Shown here in pieces: positions 17,468 through 26,038 of a stretch of DNA of 64,000 nucleotides (position 1 is the first letter of the stretch; every line of letters begins with the position of its first letter). The stretch is taken from NCBI RefSeq assembly GCF_013359735.1, contig NZ_JABFMX010000003.1:1-64000 (forward strand), in the 5' to 3' direction. The DNA comes from Arthrobacter sp. C9C5. Its GTDB lineage: Bacteria; Actinomycetota; Actinomycetes; Actinomycetales; Micrococcaceae. The notes under the pieces are model-generated. The model was not told the origin of the DNA. It ran no database searches and was given only the letters and a program-made list of their open reading frames with translations. Made by a program: the position numbers and the translations under genes.

Positions 17468-17979
17468 GCTGCGGTTCCGTTCTTCCGTGTCGCCGGAGCG
17501 GTGGCGAGGGGGACCGGGTCGGCGGTCCGGGTGAGGCTGTGCCAGCTGGTGTTTTCGGCCGTGAGCCGTTCGCCGCAGGCCGTGCAGCTGTCTGCAGAGG
17601 AGGTGCGCTGCCCGCAGCCGCTGTGGACGACAAACATATGCGCCTGTTCGGACGGCGCGGCCAGGTGCTTCTCGGCCCAGATCACGACGGCGTTGAGCAC
17701 CGGCAGGGCGTCCTCGCCCTTGGCGGTGAGCACGTACTCGTAGCGGCGGCGGCCGCCGTCGTCGTAGGGGCGGCGGGTGAGCAGGCCGGCGTCGACGAGC
17801 GCCGCCAGCCGACGGGTGAGGACCGAGTCAGCCGCACCCAGCCGTGCCTTCATGGCGTCGAAGCGCCCGTTACCGAAAAAGACTTCGCGCAGGACCAGCA
17901 TGCCCCACGGGTCGCCGAGGATGTCCAGGCCGCGGGCCATGCTGCAGGTGCGCCGGGACCAGTCGGATCGAAGTGCCAT
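17464..17979 (-). CDS. HxlR-family transcriptional regulator
   Basis: A 171-residue winged-helix regulator. CSMARGLDILGDPWGMLVLREVFFG and VLTRRLAALVDAGLLTRRPY form the HxlR helix-turn-helix; LTAKGEDALPVLNAVVIWAEKH is the dimerisation helix. The N-terminal Cys12 sits where redox- or aldehyde-sensing HxlR members have their reactive cysteine. The C-terminus adds a zinc-ribbon-like stretch, HSGCG, then CTACGERL, found in many actinobacterial members. It is the first gene of a two-gene unit with the MFS transporter (ATGA overlap). A palindromic repeat lies just upstream. Confidence 0.92.
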   Translation of the reverse strand: MALRSDWSRRTCSMARGLDILGDPWGMLVLREVFFGNGRFDAMKARLGAADSVLTRRLAALVDAGLLTRRPYDDGGRRRYEYVLTAKGEDALPVLNAVVIWAEKHLAAPSEQAHMFVVHSGCGQRTSSADSCTACGERLTAENTSWHSLTRTADPVPLATAPATRKNGTAA

Positions 17980-18017
17980 ACCGGCAGGCTAGCTAACTCT
18001 CTTGAAGAAAGCTAGGC

Positions 18018-18114
18018 CGAACGGACACTTGGGGCCCCTTTTAGGCCCAGGATTAGGGCCCCAAGTGTCCGTTCGCGCGCAAACCAGGGCCGCAAGTGTC
18101 CGTTCGCGCGCAAA
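18018..18114. repeat. Palindromic repeat family A, copy 1
   Basis: A perfect 20-bp inverted repeat: left arm 18018-18037 (CGAACGGACACTTGGGG...) and right arm 18056-18075, separated by 18 bases. A second, near-identical right arm follows at 18087-18106, including AAGTGTCCGTTCGCGCGCAAA. It ends ten bases past the stop codon of the glycosyltransferase gene. Copies 2 and 3 are at 51749-51805 and 58231-58331. The stem could act as a terminator or 3'-end stabiliser. Confidence 0.9.
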
Positions 18115-18124
18115 GGTGCCGGGG

Positions 18125-19402
18125 CTAGAGAGGCCCGCGGAGCCCGGCGCGGGACGGCCGGTAGGCCAGTGCCCAGTAGACCAGCATCGCGATTCCGCAG
18201 ACCACGCCCAGGCTCGCGACCGTGAGCTGCCACTGCGTATTGGGTTCCTTGCCCCACTCGTGCGCGCCGGCCATCACCGCGAGGTACTTGGGGGTGAGGT
18301 AGAAGGCGACGGCGGAGGCGACGACGATGATCCAGCCGGCCAGCCGCATTTTGCCGTCACGCGACGGGACCCGGTGGATGGCGAACCCCATGCACGGCAG
18401 CGCCACGGCCATCCAGACCCAGTGGTGGGACCAGGACACCGGGCTTATCAGCAGCATCAGCAGCGCGGTGGCGGACACCGCCACGAAGTTCTCGTCCGCG
18501 TCAACCGCCCATTTGATCACGAGCGCGGCCACGGCGGCGAGGCCCAGCGCGAGCACCAGCCAAACCACGGAGGTCAGGGACGAATCCGGCATGCCCAGGT
18601 GCAGCAGCAGTCCCTTGACCGAGAGGTTGTCCACATAACCCGGGCCGCCAATCCGTCCGGTGTCCGGCAGAATCTTGGTCCAGAACGTCACCGAAGCGGT
18701 GGGCAGCATGGCCCAGGCCAGTGCTATCGAGCCGAAGAACCCCGCCGCCATCCAGCCGAGGGCCTTGAAGTCGCGGCGGACCAGGAAGTACAGGCCGAAG
18801 GCGAGCGGGGTCAACTTGATCCCGGCCGCGATCCCGATCAGCAGGCCCGCCGGCCAGCGGAACTCGCCGGCCCGGGATTTTCCGTACAGCGCGAAGTCGG
18901 CCAGGATCAGGCCCATCAGGATGATGTTGATCTGGCCGAAGTCGAAGGTATCCCGCCACGGCCCCATCAGCAGGATCGCCGCCGTACCGGCCAGGCCCAC
19001 GGCCCGGAACCGCCAGTCCGCGACGGCGTCGCGCCAGCGGCCCCGCCCGAAGTAGTGCCGGGTCAGCCACGCAGACACGACGGCGGCGCCCAGCAGCGCG
19101 GTAGCAATGAAGACAAGGCTGCCGGTGGCTTGGCCCAGGGTGGCGAGGGCCGCGAAGATCAGCGCGGCGAACGGCGGGTAGGTGAACGGAAGCCCGTCGC
19201 GCGGGGCATAGAGCTCGTTTACACCGGCCTCCCCGGTCTGCAGCACACGGTTTCCGCCGTAGAAATAGACCTCGAAGTCGTTCATCAGCGGAATGTAGGC
19301 CGAGTACAGCACCACCAGGGCGGCGACGACGGCGGCCGCGCCGGCCGCCGTCGCGATCCAGCCGCGGGTGGTGGAGCTGGCGGCCCTGGAAGTGATGGTC
19401 AC
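18125..19402 (-). CDS. Polytopic glycosyltransferase, GT87 / DUF2029 type
   Basis: A 425-residue membrane protein with about ten predicted helices, resembling polyprenyl-phosphate-dependent alpha-mannosyltransferases of the GT87 family. An acidic pair lies in the first outer loop (LMNDFEVYFYGG), as expected for a GT-C enzyme, followed by PFTYPPFAALIF. WRDTFDFGQINIILMGLIL and GIKLTPLAFGLYFLVRRDFKAL are typical of the family, as is LISPVSWSHHWVW. It probably adds a hexose to a lipid or wall glycan on the outer membrane face. Its start is six bases past the cystathionine gamma-synthase stop, so cotranscription is likely although the functions look unrelated. Confidence 0.85.
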   Translation of the reverse strand: MTITSRAASSTTRGWIATAAGAAAVVAALVVLYSAYIPLMNDFEVYFYGGNRVLQTGEAGVNELYAPRDGLPFTYPPFAALIFAALATLGQATGSLVFIATALLGAAVVSAWLTRHYFGRGRWRDAVADWRFRAVGLAGTAAILLMGPWRDTFDFGQINIILMGLILADFALYGKSRAGEFRWPAGLLIGIAAGIKLTPLAFGLYFLVRRDFKALGWMAAGFFGSIALAWAMLPTASVTFWTKILPDTGRIGGPGYVDNLSVKGLLLHLGMPDSSLTSVVWLVLALGLAAVAALVIKWAVDADENFVAVSATALLMLLISPVSWSHHWVWMAVALPCMGFAIHRVPSRDGKMRLAGWIIVVASAVAFYLTPKYLAVMAGAHEWGKEPNTQWQLTVASLGVVCGIAMLVYWALAYRPSRAGLRGPL

Positions 19403-19408
19403 CGGAGG

Positions 19409-20623
19409 CTAGCTGCCCGTCTCAATGCGCGCGAAAGCCTGCTCGAGGTCCGCAATCAGGTCCTCTACGTCCTCAATGCCGCAGGAGAGCCGGATCAAGT
19501 TCTCCGGGACTGCCAGTTCGGTGCCCTTGACCGAGGCGTGCGTCATCTCGGAGGGGTAGTTCATCAGCGATTCGATTCCGCCCAGGGATTCCGCCAGCGT
19601 GAACACCGAGGTGGATTCGGCCACCTTGCGTGCCGCGGCCTCGCCGCCCTTGAACTGCACGGAGATCATCCCGCCGAACTTCTTCATCTGCTTCTTCGCC
19701 AGTTCGTGGCCCGGGTGCGAGGGCAGGCCCGGGTACAGCACGACCTCCACCTCGGGGCGCTGCAGCAGCCATTCGGCCACGGCCTGGGCGTTGTCGCTGT
19801 GCCGGTCCATCCGCACGCCCAGGGTTTTCAGTCCGCGGGTGGTGAGGAAGGCGTCCATCGGCCCGGACACGGCGCCGACGGCGAACTGCACGAAGCCGAT
19901 CTTCTCGGCCAGCTCCGGGTCGTTGACGATGATCGCGCCGCCGACGACGTCGGAGTGCCCGCCGATGTACTTGGTGGTGGAGTGCACCACGACGTCGGCG
20001 CCGAGGGCCAGCGGGTTCTGCAGGTACGGCGAGGCGAAGGTGTTGTCCACCACGAGGAGGGCGCCGGCGTCGTGCGCCACCTTGGCGAGGGCCGCAATGT
20101 CGGTGATCTTCATCATCGGATTCGACGGCGTCTCCACCCAGACCAACTGGGTCTTGCCGCCGGCCGCGCCGCCGTTCGATCCGCCGGCTGCGACGGCCTT
20201 CGCGACGGCATCAAGGTTGGACATGTCCACCGGGGTGTTGCCGATCCCCCACTCGCCCAACACTCGGCTGATCAGCCGGTACGTCCCGCCGTAGGCGTCG
20301 TTGCCGAGCACGATGTGGTCTCCGGGCCGGGTGAGGGCGCGGATCATGGAGTCCTCGGCGGCGAGTCCCGAGCTGAAGGAGAATGCGTGCGAGCCGCCCT
20401 CCAGTGCGGCGAGCTGTTCCTGCAGGGCGTCGCGGGTGGGGTTGGTGCCGCGGCCGTATTCGTAGCCGGCCCGGAGGCCGCCGATGCCGTCCTGCGCGTA
20501 GGTGGAGGAGAAGTGCACCGGGGGCACCACGGCGCCGGTGCGCGGCTCGAAGGCCTGGCCGGCGTGCACGGCGCGGGTGTTGAAGCCGGCGTTGGCCGCG
20601 GAAGAGCTTTCTGGCTGGGACAT
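19409..20623 (-). CDS. metB: Cystathionine gamma-synthase
   Basis: PLP enzyme of the Cys/Met metabolism family, 404 residues. The PLP-binding lysine is Lys218 in HSTTKYIGGHSD. Other family segments are YEYGRGTNPTRDALQ (with the Tyr/Arg pair that contacts PLP phosphate of the neighbouring subunit), FSSGLAAEDSMIRAL and VDNTFASPYLQNP. It forms cystathionine from cysteine and an O-acylhomoserine. Family members may also have gamma-lyase activity, which would suit its place 17 bases after cystathionine beta-synthase in a transsulfuration pair. The same gene pairing occurs in mycobacteria. The exact direction of flux in this organism is inference. Confidence 0.93.
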   Translation of the reverse strand: MSQPESSSAANAGFNTRAVHAGQAFEPRTGAVVPPVHFSSTYAQDGIGGLRAGYEYGRGTNPTRDALQEQLAALEGGSHAFSFSSGLAAEDSMIRALTRPGDHIVLGNDAYGGTYRLISRVLGEWGIGNTPVDMSNLDAVAKAVAAGGSNGGAAGGKTQLVWVETPSNPMMKITDIAALAKVAHDAGALLVVDNTFASPYLQNPLALGADVVVHSTTKYIGGHSDVVGGAIIVNDPELAEKIGFVQFAVGAVSGPMDAFLTTRGLKTLGVRMDRHSDNAQAVAEWLLQRPEVEVVLYPGLPSHPGHELAKKQMKKFGGMISVQFKGGEAAARKVAESTSVFTLAESLGGIESLMNYPSEMTHASVKGTELAVPENLIRLSCGIEDVEDLIADLEQAFARIETGS

Positions 20624-20640
20624 GGGACTCCTTGGGCTGG

Positions 20641-22026
20641 TCAGTTGCTGAGGTAGGCGAGGAGGTCGTGGCGGGTCAGGATCCCCACCGGAGCGCCGAC
20701 GAACGTCACCATCAGGGTGTCGGTGTCGGAGAGGAGTTCGCGGGCGGTCGAGATCGATTCGAGCGAACCGATCACGGGCAGCCGTGCCTCCATGTGTTCG
20801 GAGATCTTGTCGGTGAGGTTCGCCTCGCCGCGGAAGAGCTTGGCGGTCAGGGTGCGTTCGTCGACGGCGCCGAGCACCTCACCCATCACGACCGGCGGTT
20901 CCTGGGACAGTACCGGGATGTGCGAGACGCCGTACTCGTTCATGATGTTGATGACGTCCCGGACGCTCTCGTTCGGGTGGATGTGCACCAGGTCCGGCAG
21001 TTCGCCGGTCTTGGCCTTGAGCACCTCCCCCACCGAGGCTTCGTCGCCGCTGGCGAGGAAGCCGTAGGAGCGCATCCACTGGTCGTTGAAGATCTTCGCC
21101 AGGTAGCCGCGGCCGGAGTCGGGCAGGATCACGACGACGACGGCGTCGGCGGGCAGGTCCTTGGCGGCCTGCAGCGCGGCCACGACGGCCATGCCGGAGG
21201 AACCGCCCACGAGCAGGCCTTCTTCCCGGGCCAGGCGGCGGGTCATGGCGAAGGAGTCGGCGTCGCTGACGGCGATGACATCGTCCGGAACGGCCTTGTC
21301 GTAGTTGGCCGGCCACATGTCCTCGCCGACGCCCTCGACGAAGTACGGCCGGCCGGTGCCGCCGGAGTAGACCGAGCCGGCCGGGTCGGCCCCGATGATC
21401 TTGACCACGCCACCGTCGGCCTCGGGCCGGTCCGCGGAGACTTCCTTGAGGTAGCGGCCGGTGCCGGTGATGGTGCCGCCGGTGCCGGCGCCGATCACGC
21501 AGTGCGTGACCAAGCCGTCCGTGTCCCTCCAGATCTCCGGGCCGGTGGACTCGTAGTGGCTGGCCGGCGCGGCCGGGTTGGAGAACTGGTCCGGCTTGTA
21601 GGCGCCGGGGATCTCGGTGACCAGGCGGTCCGAGACACCGTAGTAGCTCTGCGGGCTGTCCGGCGCGACGGCGGTGGGGGTCACCACGACTTCGGCGCCG
21701 TAGGCCTGGAGCACGGCGCGCTTGTCTTCGCCGACCTTGTCCGGGACCACGAAGATGCAGCGGTAGCCCTTCTGCTGCGCCACGAGGGCCAGGCCCACCC
21801 CGGTGTTGCCGGACGTGGGCTCCACGATGGTCCCGCCGGGCTGGAGCTTGCCGCTGCGCTCCGCCTCTTCGACCATCTTGGCGGCGATGCGGTCCTTGAT
21901 CGAACCGCCGGGGTTCAGGTATTCCAGCTTCACCAGGACCGTGGCGGCGATGCCGTCGGTCACGTGATTGAGTTTGACGAGCGGCGTGTTGCCGATGAGG
22001 TCCAGGACGGACTGGGCGTACTTCAT
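20641..22026 (-). CDS. cbs: Cystathionine beta-synthase
   Basis: PLP enzyme of the cysteine synthase fold with a C-terminal CBS-domain pair, 461 residues. PLP lysine is Lys44 in PGGSIKDR, the substrate loop is EPTSGNTGVGLA, and the phosphate loop is GAGTGGTITGTGR. The regulatory tail (about 340-461) contains two CBS motifs (HIHPNESVRDVINIMNEYGVSHIPV and ARLPVIGSLESISTARELL). The tail separates it from plain cysteine synthases, which end near 310. It condenses homocysteine with serine. It is the first gene of a run with metB and the GT87 enzyme, and is divergent from the ArsB-like permease. No haem-binding N-terminus is present. Confidence 0.93.
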   Translation of the reverse strand: MKYAQSVLDLIGNTPLVKLNHVTDGIAATVLVKLEYLNPGGSIKDRIAAKMVEEAERSGKLQPGGTIVEPTSGNTGVGLALVAQQKGYRCIFVVPDKVGEDKRAVLQAYGAEVVVTPTAVAPDSPQSYYGVSDRLVTEIPGAYKPDQFSNPAAPASHYESTGPEIWRDTDGLVTHCVIGAGTGGTITGTGRYLKEVSADRPEADGGVVKIIGADPAGSVYSGGTGRPYFVEGVGEDMWPANYDKAVPDDVIAVSDADSFAMTRRLAREEGLLVGGSSGMAVVAALQAAKDLPADAVVVVILPDSGRGYLAKIFNDQWMRSYGFLASGDEASVGEVLKAKTGELPDLVHIHPNESVRDVINIMNEYGVSHIPVLSQEPPVVMGEVLGAVDERTLTAKLFRGEANLTDKISEHMEARLPVIGSLESISTARELLSDTDTLMVTFVGAPVGILTRHDLLAYLSN

Positions 22027-22103
22027 AAGTACAAAGTTACCGTCTCCGGGGCGGCGGGCACGTCGCGTCGCCGGCGCCGCGGCGCGGGTGCGACGATAAG
22101 GCG

Positions 22104-23291
22104 GTGAAGCGAAGGACCTGGTTGAAGACGCTGAGGAGCTACCTGATCCCCGGCGGGATGCTCCTCGCCGGGGCGGCAGCGCTGGGTACCGGGCTGTTGC
22201 CCTGGCCCGCGTTCGAGGAGCTCACCGGCCGCACGGTGCCCGTGCTGGGCTTCGTTGTGGCCATGTCCCTGGTGACGGAACTGGTGGACGACGCCGGGCT
22301 GTTCCGGGCCGTCACGGACCGACTGGCCGCCCTGGGCCGGGGCCGCGTGCTGCTGCTCTGGCTACTGGTGATCGCGCTGGCTTGCGTGTCCACCGTGTTC
22401 CTGTCGCTGGATACGACAGCGGTGCTGGTTACGCCCGTCGTCGTACTCCTGGCCGTCCACGCCCGGATCCAGCCGCTGCCCTTCGCCCTGACAACTATCT
22501 GGCTCGCGAACACGGCCTCGCTGCTGCTGCCGGTGTCCAACCTGACCAACCTGCTGGCCCAGTCCCGGCTGGGCCTCAGCCCGGCCGCCTTCGCCTCGCT
22601 GGTCTGGGCCCCCGCGCTGGTGGGAATCCTGCTCCCCCTGGCACTGCTTTGGCTGGCCTTCCGGAAGGATCTGCGGGGCCGCTACGGCCCCCAGCCCGTC
22701 CACCGGGTGCGGGACAAGGTGCTGCTGTATGCCTCGGCCGGCGTGATGCTGCTCCTGCTCCCTGCCCTGGTGTCCGGCGTGCCGGTACAGCTTCCCGCCG
22801 CTGCCGCCGCCGCGGTCCTGCTGGCGCTGTTCCTGTGGCGCCGCCGCTCGGCCCTCCGCTGGTCCATGGTCCCGTGGCGGCCGCTCATGCTCACCGTCGG
22901 CCTGTTCATGGTGGTCGAGGCGCTGCACGCCAACGGCCTGACCAAGGCCCTGGCGGGCGTCGCCGGGTCCGGGGAGAGCCTGCCCGCGCTGCTCCAGCTG
23001 GCGGGGTTCGGGGTGGGAGCGGCGAACACCGTCAACAACCTGCCGGCCTACCTCGCGCTGGAACCGGCGGGCGGCTCGCCGGTGCGGCTCGCGGCCCTCC
23101 TGATCGGCGTGAACCTCGGCCCGCTGGTGAGCCCCTGGGCGTCCCTGGCGACCCTGCTCTGGCACGAGCGGCTGCGGGCCCTCAACGTCGAGATCCGCTG
23201 GGGCGGCTTCGCGCTTGCCGGCCTCGCCGCCGTCGTCCTCACGGTTCCCTTGGCGGTCGTGGCCCTGTGGCTGGCAAGCGGCATGCACTAG
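22104..23291 (+). CDS. ArsB/NhaD-superfamily permease
   Basis: A 395-residue integral membrane protein of the ion-transporter superfamily (ArsB/SLC13 type), with ten or more predicted helices. Typical segments are VLGFVVAMSLVTELVDDAGLF, LDTTAVLVTPVVVLLA, TIWLANTASLLLPVSNLTNLL, and the symmetric GVGAANTVNNLPAYLAL with GVNLGPLVSPWASLATLLW. The substrate may be arsenite, another anion or a cation; no arsR or arsC is nearby. The GTG at 22104 has AAGG only two bases upstream. A TTG at 22122 with GAAGGA five bases upstream would shorten it by six residues and may be the true start. Confidence 0.87.
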   Translation: MKRRTWLKTLRSYLIPGGMLLAGAAALGTGLLPWPAFEELTGRTVPVLGFVVAMSLVTELVDDAGLFRAVTDRLAALGRGRVLLLWLLVIALACVSTVFLSLDTTAVLVTPVVVLLAVHARIQPLPFALTTIWLANTASLLLPVSNLTNLLAQSRLGLSPAAFASLVWAPALVGILLPLALLWLAFRKDLRGRYGPQPVHRVRDKVLLYASAGVMLLLLPALVSGVPVQLPAAAAAAVLLALFLWRRRSALRWSMVPWRPLMLTVGLFMVVEALHANGLTKALAGVAGSGESLPALLQLAGFGVGAANTVNNLPAYLALEPAGGSPVRLAALLIGVNLGPLVSPWASLATLLWHERLRALNVEIRWGGFALAGLAAVVLTVPLAVVALWLASGMH

Positions 23292-23298
23292 GCCCGGG

Positions 23299-23751
23299 TC
23301 AGGCCCCGATGTCGTTTCCGGCGGTCTCGCCGGCCGCCTCACCGGTGCTGCCGCCGGCAGCGGCCGGTGCCGCGGGCGCGGCGTTCTGCCAGAGCCCCAC
23401 CACGTTGCCCTCGGTGTCCGTGAAATACGCGTTCCAACCGGACCCCGGCACCTCCATCTTTTCCCGCTGGACCGAACCGCCCCGGGCCACGATCTGCTCC
23501 AAGGCGGCGTCGATGTCGTCGACGTCGACGGTCACCACCGGGGCGGTGAGCTCGCCGCGGCGGAACAGGCCGCCGTTGATGGACCCGGAGACCGCGGGCC
23601 GGCCCTCCTCGTCCATCGGGGTGGTCAGCGCCAGGCTGTATTCCATCTCCGGCATGACCTGGAAACCCCAGCCGAACACCGAACTGTAGAACTCACGCGC
23701 ACGGTTCTCGTCGTCCGCGGGAAGCTCGAAGTGCACCACTCCACCAGCCAT
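23299..23751 (-). CDS. VOC/glyoxalase-fold protein
   Basis: A 150-residue single-pass vicinal-oxygen-chelate protein. The N-terminal MAGGVVHFELPADDENRAREFYSSVF-type start and the C-terminal GWNAYFTDTEGNVVGLWQ each form half of the fold. His7 and the final Glu/Gln positions are candidate metal ligands, but the last ligand is not obvious. An Ala/Gly-rich tail of about 27 residues follows. The ATG at 23751 is preceded by GGAGAG four bases upstream; an upstream extension of the frame lacks this. The role (glyoxalase, dioxygenase or resistance protein) is unknown. Confidence 0.85.
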   Translation of the reverse strand: MAGGVVHFELPADDENRAREFYSSVFGWGFQVMPEMEYSLALTTPMDEEGRPAVSGSINGGLFRRGELTAPVVTVDVDDIDAALEQIVARGGSVQREKMEVPGSGWNAYFTDTEGNVVGLWQNAAPAAPAAAGGSTGEAAGETAGNDIGA

Positions 23752-23925
23752 CACACTCTCCTGACCATCAAGGGAACCGATCCCGGGGCGGCGCGGGAAG
23801 TCCGGGCCACGCACCGGATTCTAGTCCCGTCCGGGGCCGCGGATAAGGGCCGTCCGGTTGCGCGCATCCCGCCGCCCAACTGCCCGGATGTGCCGGCCGT
23901 CGGACTGGCGTGGGAACATATTCGG

Positions 23926-24906
23926 GTGACCACCGCAAAGCTCCCCGCCGGCGTGCCCGCCGCGGCGGACGCCTCGCTGCGATGGCACCCGGGCGGCCCG
24001 TTCGATCTCCTGCAGACCCTCGGCACGCTCCGCCGGGGCCACGGCGATCCGTCCATCCGGGTCACCGCGGACGGCTTCTGGATGGCGTTCACGACGGCGG
24101 CCGGTCCGGCCACGCTGCGTCTGGCCTCCGCGGGTCCGGCGGCCGCACCCTGGATCGAGGCGCGCGCCTGGGGGCCCGGGGCGGCCGCGGCGATCGAGGC
24201 CGTTCCGCGAATGCTGGGACGCGACGACGACTGGACGGCCTTCGACGAACCTGGCTTCCACGCCACGCTCCCCCGGATGGTTGTCGAAGCACGACGCCGG
24301 AACCCCGCCGTCCGGCTGCCGGCCACCGGGCGGATGGTCGATTCCCTGGTGCCGACGGTCCTCGAGCAGAAGGTCACGGTGATCGAAGCGCGCCGCGGCT
24401 ACCGCTACCTGATGTACCGCTTCGGGACAGCGGCGCCCGGCGCCGGCACCGTGGCCCCCGCCAACCTTCTGGTCCAGCCCACGCCCGAGCAGTGGCTGCG
24501 CATCCCGTCCTGGGAATGGCACAAAGCCGGAGTGGGCCCGCAACGATCGGACACCGTCATGCGGGTGCTGCGCTCTGCGGCCGCGCTGGAACGGCTGGCG
24601 GCGCTGCCGGCGGCCGAAGCAGCCGCGAAACTGCAGACACTTCCCGGGATCGGCGTCTGGACGGCGGCCGAGGTGGTGCAGCGCACGCACGGCTGTCCGG
24701 ACTCGATCGCGGTGGGCGACTACCACCTGGCCGCCTACGTCGGCGCGGCCCTGACCGGGCGGCGGACGGACGACGCCGGCATGCTGAGGCTGCTGGCGCC
24801 CTGGGCCGGGCACCGCCAGCGGGTGGTGCGCATGATCGGCCTCAGCGGCTTCCGCAAGCCGGTCTTTGGGCCGCGGATGACGATCCAGGACCACCGCGGC
24901 CACTGA
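23926..24906 (+). CDS. DNA-3-methyladenine glycosylase, AlkA-like
   Basis: A base-excision repair glycosylase of the HhH-GPD superfamily, 326 residues. The helix-hairpin-helix is TLPGIGVWTAAEV (238-250) and the catalytic aspartate is Asp265 in SIAVGDYHLA. The N-terminal part (FDLLQTLGTLRRGHGDPSIRV) matches the AlkA N-domain, and VPTVLEQKVTVIEARRGYR the first helices of the catalytic core. It removes alkylated bases such as 3-methyladenine. The GTG at 23926 is the first start after the antisense overlap with the VOC gene; its ribosome site is weak. It is transcribed alone. Confidence 0.88.
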   Translation: MTTAKLPAGVPAAADASLRWHPGGPFDLLQTLGTLRRGHGDPSIRVTADGFWMAFTTAAGPATLRLASAGPAAAPWIEARAWGPGAAAAIEAVPRMLGRDDDWTAFDEPGFHATLPRMVVEARRRNPAVRLPATGRMVDSLVPTVLEQKVTVIEARRGYRYLMYRFGTAAPGAGTVAPANLLVQPTPEQWLRIPSWEWHKAGVGPQRSDTVMRVLRSAAALERLAALPAAEAAAKLQTLPGIGVWTAAEVVQRTHGCPDSIAVGDYHLAAYVGAALTGRRTDDAGMLRLLAPWAGHRQRVVRMIGLSGFRKPVFGPRMTIQDHRGH

Positions 24907-24920
24907 CCGGCGCCGCTCTA

Positions 24921-24985
24921 GCAACGCGGGGTCACATCCGGCCCATCCGGGGCGCCTTTATAGGCGCGATCTGACCCCGTGTTGC
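24921..24985. repeat. Palindromic repeat family B, copy 1
   Basis: GCAACGCGGGGTCA at 24921-24934 pairs with 24972-24985 with one wobble. It lies between two convergent gene ends, 14 bases after the AlkA stop and one base before the stop of the DUF559 gene. Other copies are at 25972, 28123 and 49988. A bidirectional terminator role is plausible. Confidence 0.85.
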
Positions 24986-24986
24986 G

Positions 24987-25915
24987 TTAGACCGAGCGGA
25001 GCCGGGTCTTCTTGATCCGGCCAACGAGGGCTTCGAAGCCATCGGCGAGGTCATCGGCGTTGGCCTTGAAGTACGCCCAGCCAGCGCCGCGGAACGCTTC
25101 GTCCCGCCGGATGTCCCTGGATTGTTGTTCCCGGGTGAGGTGGTGGGCGCCCTCGTACTGGATGGCGATGCGGTACCTCCGGTAGCCCAGGTCTGCGGCC
25201 GGCGAGCGCCGGTCGTCAGGGTCCAGCCTGATCTGAAGCTCCGGCTCCGGTAATCGCGCGTCCATCAGCGCCAGCCGCAGAAAGGTCTCCGGGAACGAAT
25301 CCGCCCCCACCCGCATCTCGTCCAGGGCCACCCGGGCTTTCTCGACGCCCTTCATGTTGGGATGCTGGCGGATGAGTAGCCGCAGTCCGTCCTTGTACGC
25401 GTAGGGCTCTGAGCGCTGTTCCAGGCCAGGCCGGGGTATCCGAATGATCTGGTCGCCCAGGGCGATGAGGTAGTTGAGAGGCAGGCCCGAGGCGAGATCC
25501 AGCCAGGTCCGCGGCGGTGCCGTCACAGGGACGCCGTCGACGTCGGTCAGCTCGCCGGGGATACACCGCACGCGGTGTCCCGTAACCCCGGCCCGGCGGA
25601 CGCGAGGCAGTTCGTGCGGCTTGCTGAGATGGATGGTGGAACACCCGCCCAGCCACGGCGGCAGTCCGAGCCGGGTGAGCACGGCGGCGGTCTCGTGGGA
25701 CACCAGGCGCCGGGCGTGGCTGCGCTGAGTACCCGGGCACGTTCGAAGATCTCCAGGTGCCGGCCGGCCGGCAGATAGATGAGACGGCCGCCGTCGGACA
25801 GGTCCTTCGCCCGGAGTCGCTTGGACGTAACGCCGACCGCACGGGATTCGTAGACCGTGAACGGCGTCTGGAAGAGACTTTCGGGGAGCGGCACAATGCG
25901 GACCATGGGCACCAT
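24987..25915 (-). pseudogene. DUF559 endonuclease-fold protein gene, broken by a one-base frameshift
   Basis: Two frames together make one protein. The first (ATG 25915) gives MVPMVRIVPLPESLFQ to RARVLSAATPGAW. The second resumes at VSHETAAVLTRLGLPPWL at 25703 and runs to the stop at 24987. The junction reads GCCTGGTGTCC; adding one G restores GAWVSHETA. The C-terminal half carries the DUF559/VSR-like nuclease fold: PAADLGYRRYRIAIQYEGAHH, then QQSRDIRRDEAFRGAGW, with Asp, Glu/Gln and basic residues. The N-terminal half resembles AbiEi-type antitoxin regions seen in actinobacterial relatives. It may be a real mutation or a sequencing error; the downstream part could still be translated from GTG 25703 as 238 residues. 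Confidence 0.75.
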
Positions 25916-25971
25916 TGTGGCCGCGGATTAGGCTCGCTGCCTGAGTTATCCACAGGCCTGCCTAACTCGAA

Positions 25972-26036
25972 GCATCGCGGGGTCAGTTACGGCCCATCCA
26001 CGGCCCCGCGATGGGCCGTAAGTGACCCCGCGTTGC
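25972..26036. repeat. Palindromic repeat family B, copy 2
   Basis: The longest member: 27-base arms (25972-25998 and 26010-26036) with only two mismatches and an 11-base loop. It contains CGCGGGGTCAGTTACGGCCC and its mirror. It ends two bases before the stop codon of the acyl-CoA synthetase gene on the minus strand. Confidence 0.88.
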
Positions 26037-26038
26037 GG

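Noticed and set aside
18002..20656. A very long (884-codon) plus-strand frame
   Set aside because: It is antisense to the GT87 and metB genes; its Gly/His/Val/Arg-rich composition is the mirror of G/C-biased third positions.
23215..23925. Upstream extension of the AlkA-like gene
   Set aside because: It overlaps the opposite-strand VOC gene and has no recognisable domain; the glycosylase N-domain begins after GTG 23926.
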